Shown in pieces: positions 32,305-39,895 of a stretch of DNA of 43,246 bases (position 1 is its first letter; the number at the start of each line of letters is the position of its first letter). The notes below the pieces were generated by a model. The model searched no databases, had not been told where the DNA came from, and saw nothing but the letters and a program-made list of their open reading frames with translations. Location: the NCBI RefSeq assembly GCF_000423905.1, contig NZ_AUIW01000016.1:1-43246 (forward strand). Direction: 5' to 3'. The stretch is from Thermus antranikianii DSM 12462. Its GTDB lineage: Bacteria > Deinococcota > Deinococci > Deinococcales > Thermaceae. Both the position numbers and the translations under genes were made by a program.

Positions 32305-33041
32305 GCCTCCTCCTCTATGGGGTTTTCCAAAGCGCCAAGCCCTTCGATCTCCAGCCGCATCACATCCCCGGGAAGCACCCGGCTTATGCCCTTGGGCGTC
32401 CCGGTGAGAATGACGTCGTAGGGCTCCAGGGTCATGAACTCGGATATGTACTCCAAAAGCTCCGCCACGCTGTAGAGCATCCTCGAGGTGTGCCCTTCCT
32501 GACGAAGCTCCCCGTTCACATAGGCCCTTAGGGTAAGGTTCTGGGGATCCTCCACCTCCCCCACCACCAGAAAGGGCCCCAGGGGGCCAAAGGTATCCCG
32601 TCCCTTGGCCCGGATGGGGGGGCGGAAGGTGTTGGAAACGTAGTCCCGCACCACCAGGTCGTTGGCGATGGTGTATCCCAGGACGTAGTCCAGGGCCTCT
32701 TTGGCCTTCACCCTGCGCATGGGCCGGCCCACCACCACCGCCAGCTCCACCTCGTAATGCATGTACTCCACCCCTTTTGGGTAACGCACCACGCCCTTAT
32801 GGGGAAGGAGGCTATTGTTCGGTTTCCAAAAAAGCGCGGGCTCCTCGGGACGGGAAAGGCCCAGCTCCTCGGCATGGTCCGCATAGTTCAGGGCCACCCC
32901 GATCACCTTGCCGGGGGTGAAGGGAAGGAGCCAGGTGACCTCCTCGGGATCATGGGCCTCCCCAGCTTCGTCCAGGAGGATGCCCTCCCTATAAACCCCG
33001 TGATGGAGCCTTCCCTTAGCCAGGAAACGGCAGAGCTTCAT
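32301..33041 (-). CDS. hpaG: FAH-family isomerase/decarboxylase of the homoprotocatechuate pathway (HpaG-like)
   Basis: This 246-residue single-domain fumarylacetoacetate-hydrolase-type protein has metal ligands in MHYEVELAVVVGR and GYTIANDLVVRD. The signature GVALNYADHAEEL and the ILTGTPKGISRVLPGDVMRLEIEGLG end are standard. In enteric bacteria HpaG is about 430 residues with two such domains covering both decarboxylation and isomerisation; here there is one, so one activity may be missing or shared. The start MKLCRF overlaps the DapA-like gene's stop (ATGA). Assignment to decarboxylase versus isomerase is not possible from sequence alone. Confidence 0.85.
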   Translation of the reverse strand: MKLCRFLAKGRLHHGVYREGILLDEAGEAHDPEEVTWLLPFTPGKVIGVALNYADHAEELGLSRPEEPALFWKPNNSLLPHKGVVRYPKGVEYMHYEVELAVVVGRPMRRVKAKEALDYVLGYTIANDLVVRDYVSNTFRPPIRAKGRDTFGPLGPFLVVGEVEDPQNLTLRAYVNGELRQEGHTSRMLYSVAELLEYISEFMTLEPYDVILTGTPKGISRVLPGDVMRLEIEGLGALENPIEEEA

Positions 33042-33928
33042 GCCTCCTCCCCGATCAGGCGGTAGCGCCGGGCCATGGCCCTTAGCCTCTCCTCCACCTC
33101 GGGGGTGGTGGGACCCAAGGGGAGGCGCCACTCCTTCTCCAAAAGGCCCATCCAGGAGAGCACCGTCTTCAGGGGAATGGGGTTCGTGTCCCAGAAGATG
33201 GCCTCGTTGGCCTCGAGGAGGTAGTAATGGAGCTCCCTGGCCCCCTGGAAATCCCCCGCCAGGGCCAGCTCCGTGAGCCTCGCCACCTCTTTGGGAAGCC
33301 AGTTGGCGGTGGCGGCGATGGTCCCCACCGCTCCCAGGCTCATCATGGGCAGGGTGAGGCTTTCCAAGCCGCAGAACACCAGGAAGTCCCGGCCCACCTC
33401 TTGGAAGAGCTGGGAGAGGTACTCCAGGTCCTTGGAAGAGTGCTTCAGCCCCACGATGTTGGGAAAGTCCCGCCTAAGGCGGGCCACGGTCTTGGGGGCG
33501 ATCTCCACCCCTGCCCGGCCCGGGATGTTGTAGATGAGGATGGGAAAGTCGGGTACCGCCTTGGCCACCTCGGCGAAGTAGCGGTACAGTCCTTCCTGGT
33601 TGGGTTTAACGTAATAGGGGACGATGACCATGGCCCCCTGGGCCCCTGCTTCCCTGGCAAAGCGGGTGAGCTCGAGGGTCTCCTCAAGCCTGAGGGCCCC
33701 GGTGCCGGGGATGACGGGAACCCGGCCCGCCGCCTGCTCCAGGGCGATCTCGATCACCCGCTTCCGCTCCTCCAGGGTCTGGGTGCCGGGTTCGCCCGTG
33801 GTGCCCCCCACGCTAAGGCCATGGGAGCCCCCTTGGATTACCCGTTCCACCAAACCCCGTAGGGCTTCCTCATCGATCCGGCCTCGCCGAAAGGGTGTGG
33901 GTAAGGGAGGAATGGACCCGCGGAACAT
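33038..33928 (-). CDS. DapA-family class I aldolase (hpa operon)
   Basis: This 296-residue member of the dihydrodipicolinate synthase/N-acetylneuraminate lyase family has a Schiff-base lysine at K162 (GLKHSS), Y133 and R138 (YNIPGRAG), and T43/T44 in GGTTGEP, which line up with the DapA catalytic residues K161, Y133, R138, T44 and T45 of E. coli. It is the first gene of the hpa operon with AAAGGAG ahead of ATG 33928. A metal-dependent HpaI aldolase is normally expected to finish this pathway and none is present; this class I aldolase could cleave the pathway's 4-hydroxy-2-oxoheptanedioate (inference). It could instead be an ordinary DapA or a hydratase of the same fold. Confidence 0.88.
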   Translation of the reverse strand: MFRGSIPPLPTPFRRGRIDEEALRGLVERVIQGGSHGLSVGGTTGEPGTQTLEERKRVIEIALEQAAGRVPVIPGTGALRLEETLELTRFAREAGAQGAMVIVPYYVKPNQEGLYRYFAEVAKAVPDFPILIYNIPGRAGVEIAPKTVARLRRDFPNIVGLKHSSKDLEYLSQLFQEVGRDFLVFCGLESLTLPMMSLGAVGTIAATANWLPKEVARLTELALAGDFQGARELHYYLLEANEAIFWDTNPIPLKTVLSWMGLLEKEWRLPLGPTTPEVEERLRAMARRYRLIGEEA

Positions 33929-33984
33929 GCTGCTCCTTTCGCCCCTCAGGATGGCCGTCCCGGCCCGGGAGGGCAACTGTAAGT

Positions 33985-34065
33985 AGCACAAGATTCTGCC
34001 GAAATATGTTTCGTTGTACAAAAACGCCCCCCTTGTCCCCTGGCAGAACCGGGTATATTGTGCAA
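33985..34065. promoter_or_regulatory. hpa / pucR divergent control region
   Basis: Three TTGTRC half-sites are spread through this gap: inside TCTTGTGCTA on the minus strand (33985-33994), the palindrome TTGTACAA (34014-34021) and TTGTGCAA (34058-34065), the last two 44 bp apart. On the minus strand TTGTAC (34019-34014) with a 17-base spacer and CAGAAT is a possible hpa promoter. On the plus strand TATATT (34054-34059) is a possible -10 box for the regulator. The repeats are candidate binding sites of the divergent PucR-type protein. Confidence 0.4.
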
Positions 34066-34072
34066 GACAACA

Positions 34073-35449
34073 ATGTCCATGCCAGAATTTAGGTCAATTT
34101 CCATCGGCTTCCTCCATCTGGCCCAGGACCTGGGCCTCGAGGTCCTGGTCCCCTCCCATAGGCCGGTCCTCTACCTCCTGGAGGAGGCGAGACCCCTCCT
34201 GCCCCTGGAGGGGGCCCTTCTCCTCGCCCGCCCCGAGGGAAACCTCTGGCGCTACCGCACCGCCTCCGGCTTCCTCCTTCCGGCCCCGGATCCGGAACTC
34301 CTGGAGTATGCCCGGAAGGAGGGCCTAGGGGTAGCGGTCTACCCCCCTTGGCTGAAGCGGGAGGAACTGGCCAAGGCGGTGGCCCTGCGCCTCTTCCACC
34401 TGGGCTCGGGCCTGGGGATGGCCGGGCTTTTGGACCTCCTGTTGAGGCTTCCAGAAAGGCCCTTCCTGGAAGTCCTCTACCAGGCCACGGGCCTGGCCCT
34501 GGCCCGGGTAGCCCCTTGGGGAGAAGTGCTGGGATTTGCCGGTCCCGTGCCTCCCCAGCACCCCAAGGAGCCTGGGGAAGGCCGAGGGTGGCTTTCCCTG
34601 GAGGCAGGCGAGGGCGTTCTGGTGGCCTACGGGGAGGAGGAGGGTCTACGGCAAGCCCGGGGCCTTCTGGAGGTGGCCGCCCGGCTCCTTCGGGTGCGGG
34701 CCCTGGAACGCTCCCTGGAAAGGATGCGGGAGGAATCCCTGGGCGGGGCGCTCCTGGAGGGCCTTATCCTGGGGGAAGCGGAACCCGACCGGCTCTTCGC
34801 CTTTGGCTTCACCGAGGGGGTGGAGTGGGTCCTGGCCCTGGTGGAACCCCCGGCGGTACCGGGCCGCCACCGGCTGGCAGAGGAGCGAAGGAGGGAGGCC
34901 ACCCTGGAACTGAGGCGTCGGGCCGGCACCTTTCTGGACCGGCTGGGCGTGCCCTACCTCCTCACCACCCGGGGGAACCGCCTGGCGGCCATGTGGCAGG
35001 TGCACAACCCTAAGAAGGAGGCGCAAAGCCTCCTTTCTGCCCTGCCCCCGGGAAGCCGGCTAGGGTATTCCGCGGTCCACGCCGCTGGCGAGGAGGTCCA
35101 AAACGCCTACCGCGAGGCCCTCATCGCCCTGAAGGCGGCCCGGGCGGGGGAGGCCCTTTCCTTCAGCGGCCTGGATCCCGTGGCCTTTGTGCTCCTCCAG
35201 CAGTCTCCCGAGGACCTGAAGGCCCTGGTGGAGCGCTACCTACCCCTTCCCCCGAAGCTCCTGAAGACCCTCGAGGTGTACATGGCCACGGGCAGCGTGG
35301 AGGAGGCGGCCTCTTCCCTCCACATCCACCCCAACACCCTGCGCTACCGCCTTAAGCGGATCGAAGCCGCCCTGGGTTCCCTGTCCCGCCCCGAGGTCCT
35401 GGCCCAGGTTCACCTGGCCCTTAAGGCCCGAGACCTCCTGATGGGGTAA
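34073..35449 (+). CDS. PucR/CdaR-family transcriptional regulator
   Basis: This protein of about 458 residues has a PucR-type N-terminal domain (about 1-110, FLHLAQDLGLEVLVP and ARPLLPLEGALLLARPEGNLWRY), a middle region with a degenerate GGDEF-like domain (about 215-360), and the C-terminal PucR helix-turn-helix ending in SVEEAASSLHIHPNTLRYRLKRIEAALG (about 410-438). The family senses purines, aromatic acids or other carbon sources. It is divergent from the hpa operon, so it is a likely activator of it. ATG 34073 is taken as the start because the likely -10 box TATATT lies at 34054-34059, leaving a nearly leaderless message. ATG 34079 is equally possible. Confidence 0.85.
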   Translation: MSMPEFRSISIGFLHLAQDLGLEVLVPSHRPVLYLLEEARPLLPLEGALLLARPEGNLWRYRTASGFLLPAPDPELLEYARKEGLGVAVYPPWLKREELAKAVALRLFHLGSGLGMAGLLDLLLRLPERPFLEVLYQATGLALARVAPWGEVLGFAGPVPPQHPKEPGEGRGWLSLEAGEGVLVAYGEEEGLRQARGLLEVAARLLRVRALERSLERMREESLGGALLEGLILGEAEPDRLFAFGFTEGVEWVLALVEPPAVPGRHRLAEERRREATLELRRRAGTFLDRLGVPYLLTTRGNRLAAMWQVHNPKKEAQSLLSALPPGSRLGYSAVHAAGEEVQNAYREALIALKAARAGEALSFSGLDPVAFVLLQQSPEDLKALVERYLPLPPKLLKTLEVYMATGSVEEAASSLHIHPNTLRYRLKRIEAALGSLSRPEVLAQVHLALKARDLLMG

Positions 35450-35458
35450 GATCCCTAT

Positions 35459-35890
35459 ATGCCAAAGCCCAGGGTGGTTCTCCTGGTCCTCCTGCTTTTG
35501 GGCGGCGTGGGCTTTGCCCAGACCCTCCTGGAGGCCACCGCCGTGGTGGCCTTGGCCTCCAGCCTGGACCCAGCGGTGCGCCTGCCCACGGGAAGCTACA
35601 AGGCCAAAAACCCCGAACCCCTCCTCCTTCGCTTTCCCGAGGCCAAGGGGTATGCCCTCGAGGCCTTCGTGGCCAAAGGCATCGCCAGCAGGCTCCACGC
35701 TGCTTTCGTCCAGCAGGTGCTCACCAGCTTTGCCGCCGCGGGCTACTTCGTGGAGAGGCAGGAGGAGAAAACCATAGACGGGGAGGTGCGAAGCCTTTAC
35801 CTCCTCAAGGACAACCTGGGCCGGTCCGCCATCCTCCTGGTGGTGCGCAAGGGGGAGGAACTGGTCTACGGGTTCGGCAAAAAGCGCTGA
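35459..35890 (+). CDS. Small secreted protein of unknown function
   Basis: This 143-residue protein has a clear signal peptide (MPKPRVVLLVLLLLGGVGFAQ) and a mature part with an alternating alpha/beta look: an alanine-rich helix, PEAKGYALEAFVAKGIASRLHAAFVQQVLTSF as a long helix, then strand-like SLYLLKDNLGRSAILLVVRKGEELVYGFGKKR. I recognise no family. It begins 9 nt after the PucR-type gene and may be read with it. The ATG has no strong ribosome site. A 12-bp hairpin spans its stop codon. Confidence 0.75.
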   Translation: MPKPRVVLLVLLLLGGVGFAQTLLEATAVVALASSLDPAVRLPTGSYKAKNPEPLLLRFPEAKGYALEAFVAKGIASRLHAAFVQQVLTSFAAAGYFVERQEEKTIDGEVRSLYLLKDNLGRSAILLVVRKGEELVYGFGKKR

Positions 35891-35900
35891 ACCCGTAGAC
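35864..35900 (+). terminator. Hairpin spanning the stop codon of the secreted protein gene
   Basis: GTCTACGGGTTC (35864-35875) pairs perfectly with GAACCCGTAGAC (35889-35900), with a 13-base loop containing the end of the gene. No U-tract follows, so it could equally be an RNA-stability element. The remaining 190 bases to serA (35901-36090) show no gene or recognisable site. Confidence 0.55.
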
Positions 35901-36090
35901 TCCGCGCTGGGCCCGGGCTATCCCAAGCACCGGAGAAACGGCCCACCTCTCCTAATCCCCCTTAGCCCCAGCACGAAGGTGGCTGTTTGCGGCAGGAAGG
36001 GGGCAGTGTATGTGCCTATTTTCACGATAAAACCTGCTTGTGCCTACCTTCTCCACTGAAGTCACCCCTAACCAGCCTCCCACCCCAGGC

Positions 36091-37656
36091 CTAAAGCTCC
36101 GCCAGATCCACCCTCTCCAACACCGGCAAAGCCCTAAGGGCCTCCAGAACCTCCGGGCTTGGCTTCTGGTCCACGGTAAGCACAAAGAGGGCCCTTCCCC
36201 CCGGCACATCCCGGCCCAGTTGCATCCCGGCGATGTTCACCCCCGCCTCGCCCAGGAGGGTTCCCACCTGGCCCACCACCCCCGGGCGGTCGTAGTTGAT
36301 GCAGACCAACATGTACCCCTCCGGCACCACCTCGAGGGCATAGTCGTCGATGCCCACCAGGCGGGGCTTACCCGCCATCACCACCCCGCGGGCCCGGCGC
36401 TCCTCCTGGTCGGTGGCAAGGCGCACCTCCAGAAGCCTGGTGTACTCCCCCGCCTCCTCCTGCCTGCGGGTGACAAGCCGGATGCCCCGGTCCTTAAGAA
36501 GGGGCCTGGCGGAAACCAGGTTCACCATCTCCTCCCCCAGCACCCGGGAGAGGAAGCCCTTGGCCACGGCGCTGGCCACGGGCTCGGGGTCCTTTTCAAA
36601 CCGGCCCAGGAAGCTTACCTCCAGCACCTCGGGCCGGCCCCGGGTGATCTGGGCAAGAAGCTTCCCCAACGCCTCCCCCAGGGGCAGGAAACCCCTCAGG
36701 GCCTCGAGGGCCTCGGGATCAAACCCGGTGTTCAGGGCATAGGAGAGATCCCCCTCCAGGGTGCGCACCACCCGCTCCAAAACCGCCTCCCCCACCCGGT
36801 CCTGGGCCTCAAAGGTGTTGGCCCCCAGGTGGGCGGTGAGGACCACCCTCGGGTGCTTAAGAAGCGGGTGGTCCTTGGGGGGAGGCTCCTGGGTAAACAC
36901 GTCCAGGCCTGCGGCAAAGAGGTGGCCCTCCTCCAACACCTCCAACAGGGCCTTCTCGTCCACGATGCCCCCTCTGGCGGCGTTCACCACCACCGCCCCC
37001 CGGGGGAGGAGGTAGAGCTCCCTCCGCCCGATCATCCCCCGGGTTTCCTCGGTGAGGGGGGTGTGGACGGTGAGGAAGTGGCTCTGACGGAGGAGGTCGG
37101 AAAGGTCCTCCAGGAGCTCCACCCCCAGGCTCTCCGCCCGGGTCCGGGGGATGTAGGGGTCGTAGGCCAAAACCCGCATCTCAAAGGCCTTGGCAAAGCG
37201 GGCCACCTGGCTTCCGATCCTCCCCAGGCCGATGATACCCAGGGTTTTCCCCTTAAGCTCAAGGCCCAGGAACTTCCGGTCCCACTCCCCGGCGCGGATC
37301 TTGCGGTCGGAAAGGGCAATGCCCCGGGCCGCCGCCAGAAGGAGGCCAAAGGCCAGCTCCGCCGCCGAGCGGGTGTTGGCCTCGGGAACGTTGACCACCA
37401 GGATGCCCAAGCGGCTTGCCGCCTCGAGGTCCACGTTGTCCACGCCTACCCCGCCCCGTCCCACCACCTTAAGCCGCTTGCCCCGCTTCAGTAGCTCGGC
37501 ATCCACCTGGGTTCGGCTCCGGGTGATGAGGGCATCGTAGGCGGGGATGATCTCCAAAAGCTCCTCCCGCCCAATCCCCGGCCGGTAGTCCAAAAGCACC
37601 CCTGGGTACTTCACATCCCCAAGCCGCATCTCGTCGGACACCAAGACCCGCCACAT
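36091..37656 (-). CDS. serA: D-3-phosphoglycerate dehydrogenase
   Basis: This 521-residue enzyme oxidises 3-phosphoglycerate in serine synthesis. It is the long type I form: substrate and NAD domains (1 to about 310) with GLGRIGSQVARFAKAF, catalytic arginine in NAARGGIVDE, DVFTQEPP and the catalytic histidine in LTAHLGANTFEAQDRVG; an intervening ASB domain (about 320-445); and a C-terminal ACT domain (VCINYDRPGVVGQVGTLLGEAGVNIAGMQLGRD) for serine feedback. Length is standard. ATG 37656 is nearly leaderless with respect to its promoter. It stands alone on the minus strand, divergent from degV. Confidence 0.96.
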   Translation of the reverse strand: MWRVLVSDEMRLGDVKYPGVLLDYRPGIGREELLEIIPAYDALITRSRTQVDAELLKRGKRLKVVGRGGVGVDNVDLEAASRLGILVVNVPEANTRSAAELAFGLLLAAARGIALSDRKIRAGEWDRKFLGLELKGKTLGIIGLGRIGSQVARFAKAFEMRVLAYDPYIPRTRAESLGVELLEDLSDLLRQSHFLTVHTPLTEETRGMIGRRELYLLPRGAVVVNAARGGIVDEKALLEVLEEGHLFAAGLDVFTQEPPPKDHPLLKHPRVVLTAHLGANTFEAQDRVGEAVLERVVRTLEGDLSYALNTGFDPEALEALRGFLPLGEALGKLLAQITRGRPEVLEVSFLGRFEKDPEPVASAVAKGFLSRVLGEEMVNLVSARPLLKDRGIRLVTRRQEEAGEYTRLLEVRLATDQEERRARGVVMAGKPRLVGIDDYALEVVPEGYMLVCINYDRPGVVGQVGTLLGEAGVNIAGMQLGRDVPGGRALFVLTVDQKPSPEVLEALRALPVLERVDLAEL

Positions 37657-37665
37657 ATACCCTTG

Positions 37666-37694
37666 AACCTAGCAGAAAGCCCTTCTTCAAGCAA
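37666..37694 (-). promoter_or_regulatory. Candidate serA promoter
   Basis: On the minus strand TTGCTT (37694-37689), a 17-base spacer and TAGGTT (37671-37666). The start point would fall within about 3 nt of the serA ATG, implying a leaderless or nearly leaderless message. Confidence 0.45.
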
Positions 37695-37755
37695 CCAGGC
37701 CGCTACACTACACCACCTACCTGTGGTATCTTGTCCGGGAGCACAAGGAGGAGTG

Positions 37756-38598
37756 ATGAAGGTTGCCTTGATCACCGACTCCACCTCTGACCTACCCAGG
37801 CCCCTAAGGGAACGCCTGGGGGTAGGGGTGGTGCCCCTTTACGTGAACCTGGGAGGACGCATCTACAGGGACTGGGAGGAGATCACCCCCGAGGAGATCT
37901 TCACGAAGGTGCGGGAGGGGGAGGCCTTTCCCACCACCAGCCAGCCTTCCCCTGAGGATTTCCAGCGGGCCTACCGGGAGGCCCTGCAGGAGGCCGACCA
38001 CGTGCTTTCCATCCACATCTCGGCCAAGCTCTCGGGAACGGTGCAGTCCGCCCTTCTTGCGGCGCAAAACTTTCCCGAGCGGATCACCGTCTTTGACAGC
38101 CAGGCCGCTTCCTTGGGGATAGGCATGATGGTCCTGCGGGCCCACGAGCTCTTGCAAGCGGGCCAGGCTCTGCCGGAGGTCATCCGCGAGCTTGAGCGCA
38201 TCCGCCAGGACCACTTCGTGCGCTTCAGCGTGGCCACCCTGGAGTTTTTGAAGCGAGGGGGGCGCATCGGCGGGGCCCAGGCCCTGTTGGGCACCCTCCT
38301 GGGCATCAAGCCCATCCTGACCCTGAAGGAAGGCCGGGTGGAGGCGGCGGGCCGGGCCCGGGGGGAAAAGAAGGCCAGGGAGGAGATCCTCAAGGACTTC
38401 CAGGCCTGGGCCAGGGGACGGGAGCGCATCCGGGCCTACTTCCTCTACAGCGCCGAGGCAAGCGCCGTGAGGGAACTGAAGGAAATGGTTCTGGCCTCGG
38501 GCCTTCCCGTGGAGGAGGCCCTGGTGAGCGAGCTGGGAGCGGTGATCGCCAGCCACACCGGGCCCGGCACCTACGGGTTCTATGCCTACAGCCTCTAA
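37756..38598 (+). CDS. DegV family protein (first of a pair)
   Basis: This 280-residue protein is a DegV/FakB fatty-acid-binding protein. Family marks are VALITDSTSDLPR at the N-terminus, PTTSQPSPEDFQRAYREAL near residue 64, SIHISAKLSGTVQSA near 88, TLEFLKRGGRIGGAQA near 163 and the final SHTGPGTYGFYAYS. In Firmicutes FakB presents bound fatty acid to the kinase FakA; no FakA is encoded here. ATG 37756 follows AGGAGG with 4-nt spacing. The next gene is a divergent paralogue overlapping by 17 nt. Confidence 0.93.
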   Translation: MKVALITDSTSDLPRPLRERLGVGVVPLYVNLGGRIYRDWEEITPEEIFTKVREGEAFPTTSQPSPEDFQRAYREALQEADHVLSIHISAKLSGTVQSALLAAQNFPERITVFDSQAASLGIGMMVLRAHELLQAGQALPEVIRELERIRQDHFVRFSVATLEFLKRGGRIGGAQALLGTLLGIKPILTLKEGRVEAAGRARGEKKAREEILKDFQAWARGRERIRAYFLYSAEASAVRELKEMVLASGLPVEEALVSELGAVIASHTGPGTYGFYAYSL

Positions 38599-39424
38599 TG
38601 TAGCCTTCGTGGCCGACTCCACCTTAGGCCTGAGCCCGGAAGAGGCCTTAAAGCAGGGTATTCACGTGGTGCCCCAGCAGGTGATCTGGGGGAATAGAAC
38701 CCTCCGCGACCAGCTGGCCATCGCCGACGAGGAGGTCCTGGACCTCCTGCGCCGAGGGGAGCGGCTTTCCACCAGCCAGGTAGCCCTCGAGGACCTGCGC
38801 TCCACCTACGAAACCCTCCTGCAAACCCACGAGCGGGTGCTTTCCGTCCACGTGTCCGGCCACCTCTCGGGGACCGTGGCCACCGCCATGGCGGTGGCCC
38901 GGGAGTTCGGGGAAAGGGTCAAGGTGCTGGATTCCTGGTCCCTGAATGGGGGCCTCCTCTTGGTGCTGGAGGAAGCCCGCCGGCTTCTAAGAAGAGGGGT
39001 GGCCTGGGAACACCTGGAGGAAGCCCTTGCCCCCTACCGGGAGAGGGTGCGGGGCTATGTCCTCCCCGAAACCCTTATCTACCTGCACCGCTCCGGGCGG
39101 ATCTCCGGCCTGCAAAGGTTCATGGGCGGGCTTCTCAGCATCCTTCCGGTGCTGGAGGTCAAGGGGGGCCGGGTCCTGGCTGGCCCGCGGGTGCGGGGCC
39201 TCAAGGAGGGCCTGCGCAGGCTGGTGGAGCTCTTCCGCCGGGACTTCCCGGATGGGGGACCCGTCTACCTGGCCCATGCGGGCAACCTGGAGGGCGCCAG
39301 GACCTTGGGCGAGGCCCTGAGGGCGGAAGGCGTGGAGGTCTTGGGCACCTTGCGGGCAGGAGCTGCGGTGAGCGTCCACGCGGGCCCGGGCACCGTGGCC
39401 CTCTTCGCCGGGCCCAGGGGGTGA
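38582..39424 (+). CDS. DegV family protein (second of a pair)
   Basis: This 280-residue DegV paralogue has NVAFVADSTLGLSPE near the start, LSTSQVALEDLRSTYETLL, SVHVSGHLSGTVATAM, LIYLHRSGRISGLQRFMG and VHAGPGTVALF at the end. It keeps the TSQ and SGT ligand-contact motifs of the first copy but differs widely elsewhere, so the two probably bind different lipids or serve different partners. It overlaps the first gene by 17 nt and is followed 3 nt later by dtd, forming one transcription unit. Confidence 0.92.
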   Translation: MPTASNVAFVADSTLGLSPEEALKQGIHVVPQQVIWGNRTLRDQLAIADEEVLDLLRRGERLSTSQVALEDLRSTYETLLQTHERVLSVHVSGHLSGTVATAMAVAREFGERVKVLDSWSLNGGLLLVLEEARRLLRRGVAWEHLEEALAPYRERVRGYVLPETLIYLHRSGRISGLQRFMGGLLSILPVLEVKGGRVLAGPRVRGLKEGLRRLVELFRRDFPDGGPVYLAHAGNLEGARTLGEALRAEGVEVLGTLRAGAAVSVHAGPGTVALFAGPRG

Positions 39425-39427
39425 AGC

Positions 39428-39895
39428 ATGCGGGCAGTGGTGCAACGGGTTTCCGAGGCCTTCGTGGAGGTGGACGGCGAGGAGGTGGGCAGGATCGGCC
39501 TCGGGCTTCTGGTCCTCCTGGGGGTGGGGCACGGGGACACGGTGGAGGACGCCCTTTACCTGGCGCGCAAGATCGTGGCCCTGCGCATCTTCCCCGACGA
39601 GGCCGGAAAGATGAACCTCTCCCTCAAGGAGGTGGGCGGGGAGGTGCTCCTCGTGAGCCAGTTCACCCTTTACGCGGACACCCGCAAGGGAAACCGACCC
39701 TCCTTTGTCCAGGCGGCCCCGCCCGATCTGGGCAAGCGCCTCTACGAGGCGGCCATAGAGGCCTTCCTGCAACAGGGCGTGCACGTGGAAACCGGGGTCT
39801 ACGGGGCCCACATGCGGGTGCACCTGGTGAACGATGGCCCCGTGACCCTCATCCTGGACTCGGAGGCGAAGGCGGAGAGGTTCAGGAGCCGCTGA
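39428..39895 (+). CDS. dtd: D-aminoacyl-tRNA deacylase
   Basis: This 155-residue enzyme removes D-amino acids (and glycine from mischarged tRNA-Ala) from tRNA. The two active-site motifs are SQFTLYAD (about residues 77-84) and [11 protein letters not shown] (about 137-147, containing the Gly-cisPro pair). The N-terminus [24 protein letters not shown] is typical. Length is slightly above the usual 145-150. It ends by overlapping the convergent c-di-GMP gene by 14 nt. Confidence 0.95.
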   Translation: MRAVVQRVSEAFVEVDGEEVGRIGLGLLVLLGVGHGDTVEDALYLARKIVALRIFPDEAGKMNLSLKEVGGEVLLVSQFTLYADTRKGNRPSFVQAAPPDLGKRLYEAAIEAFLQQGVHVETGVYGAHMRVHLVNDGPVTLILDSEAKAERFRSR

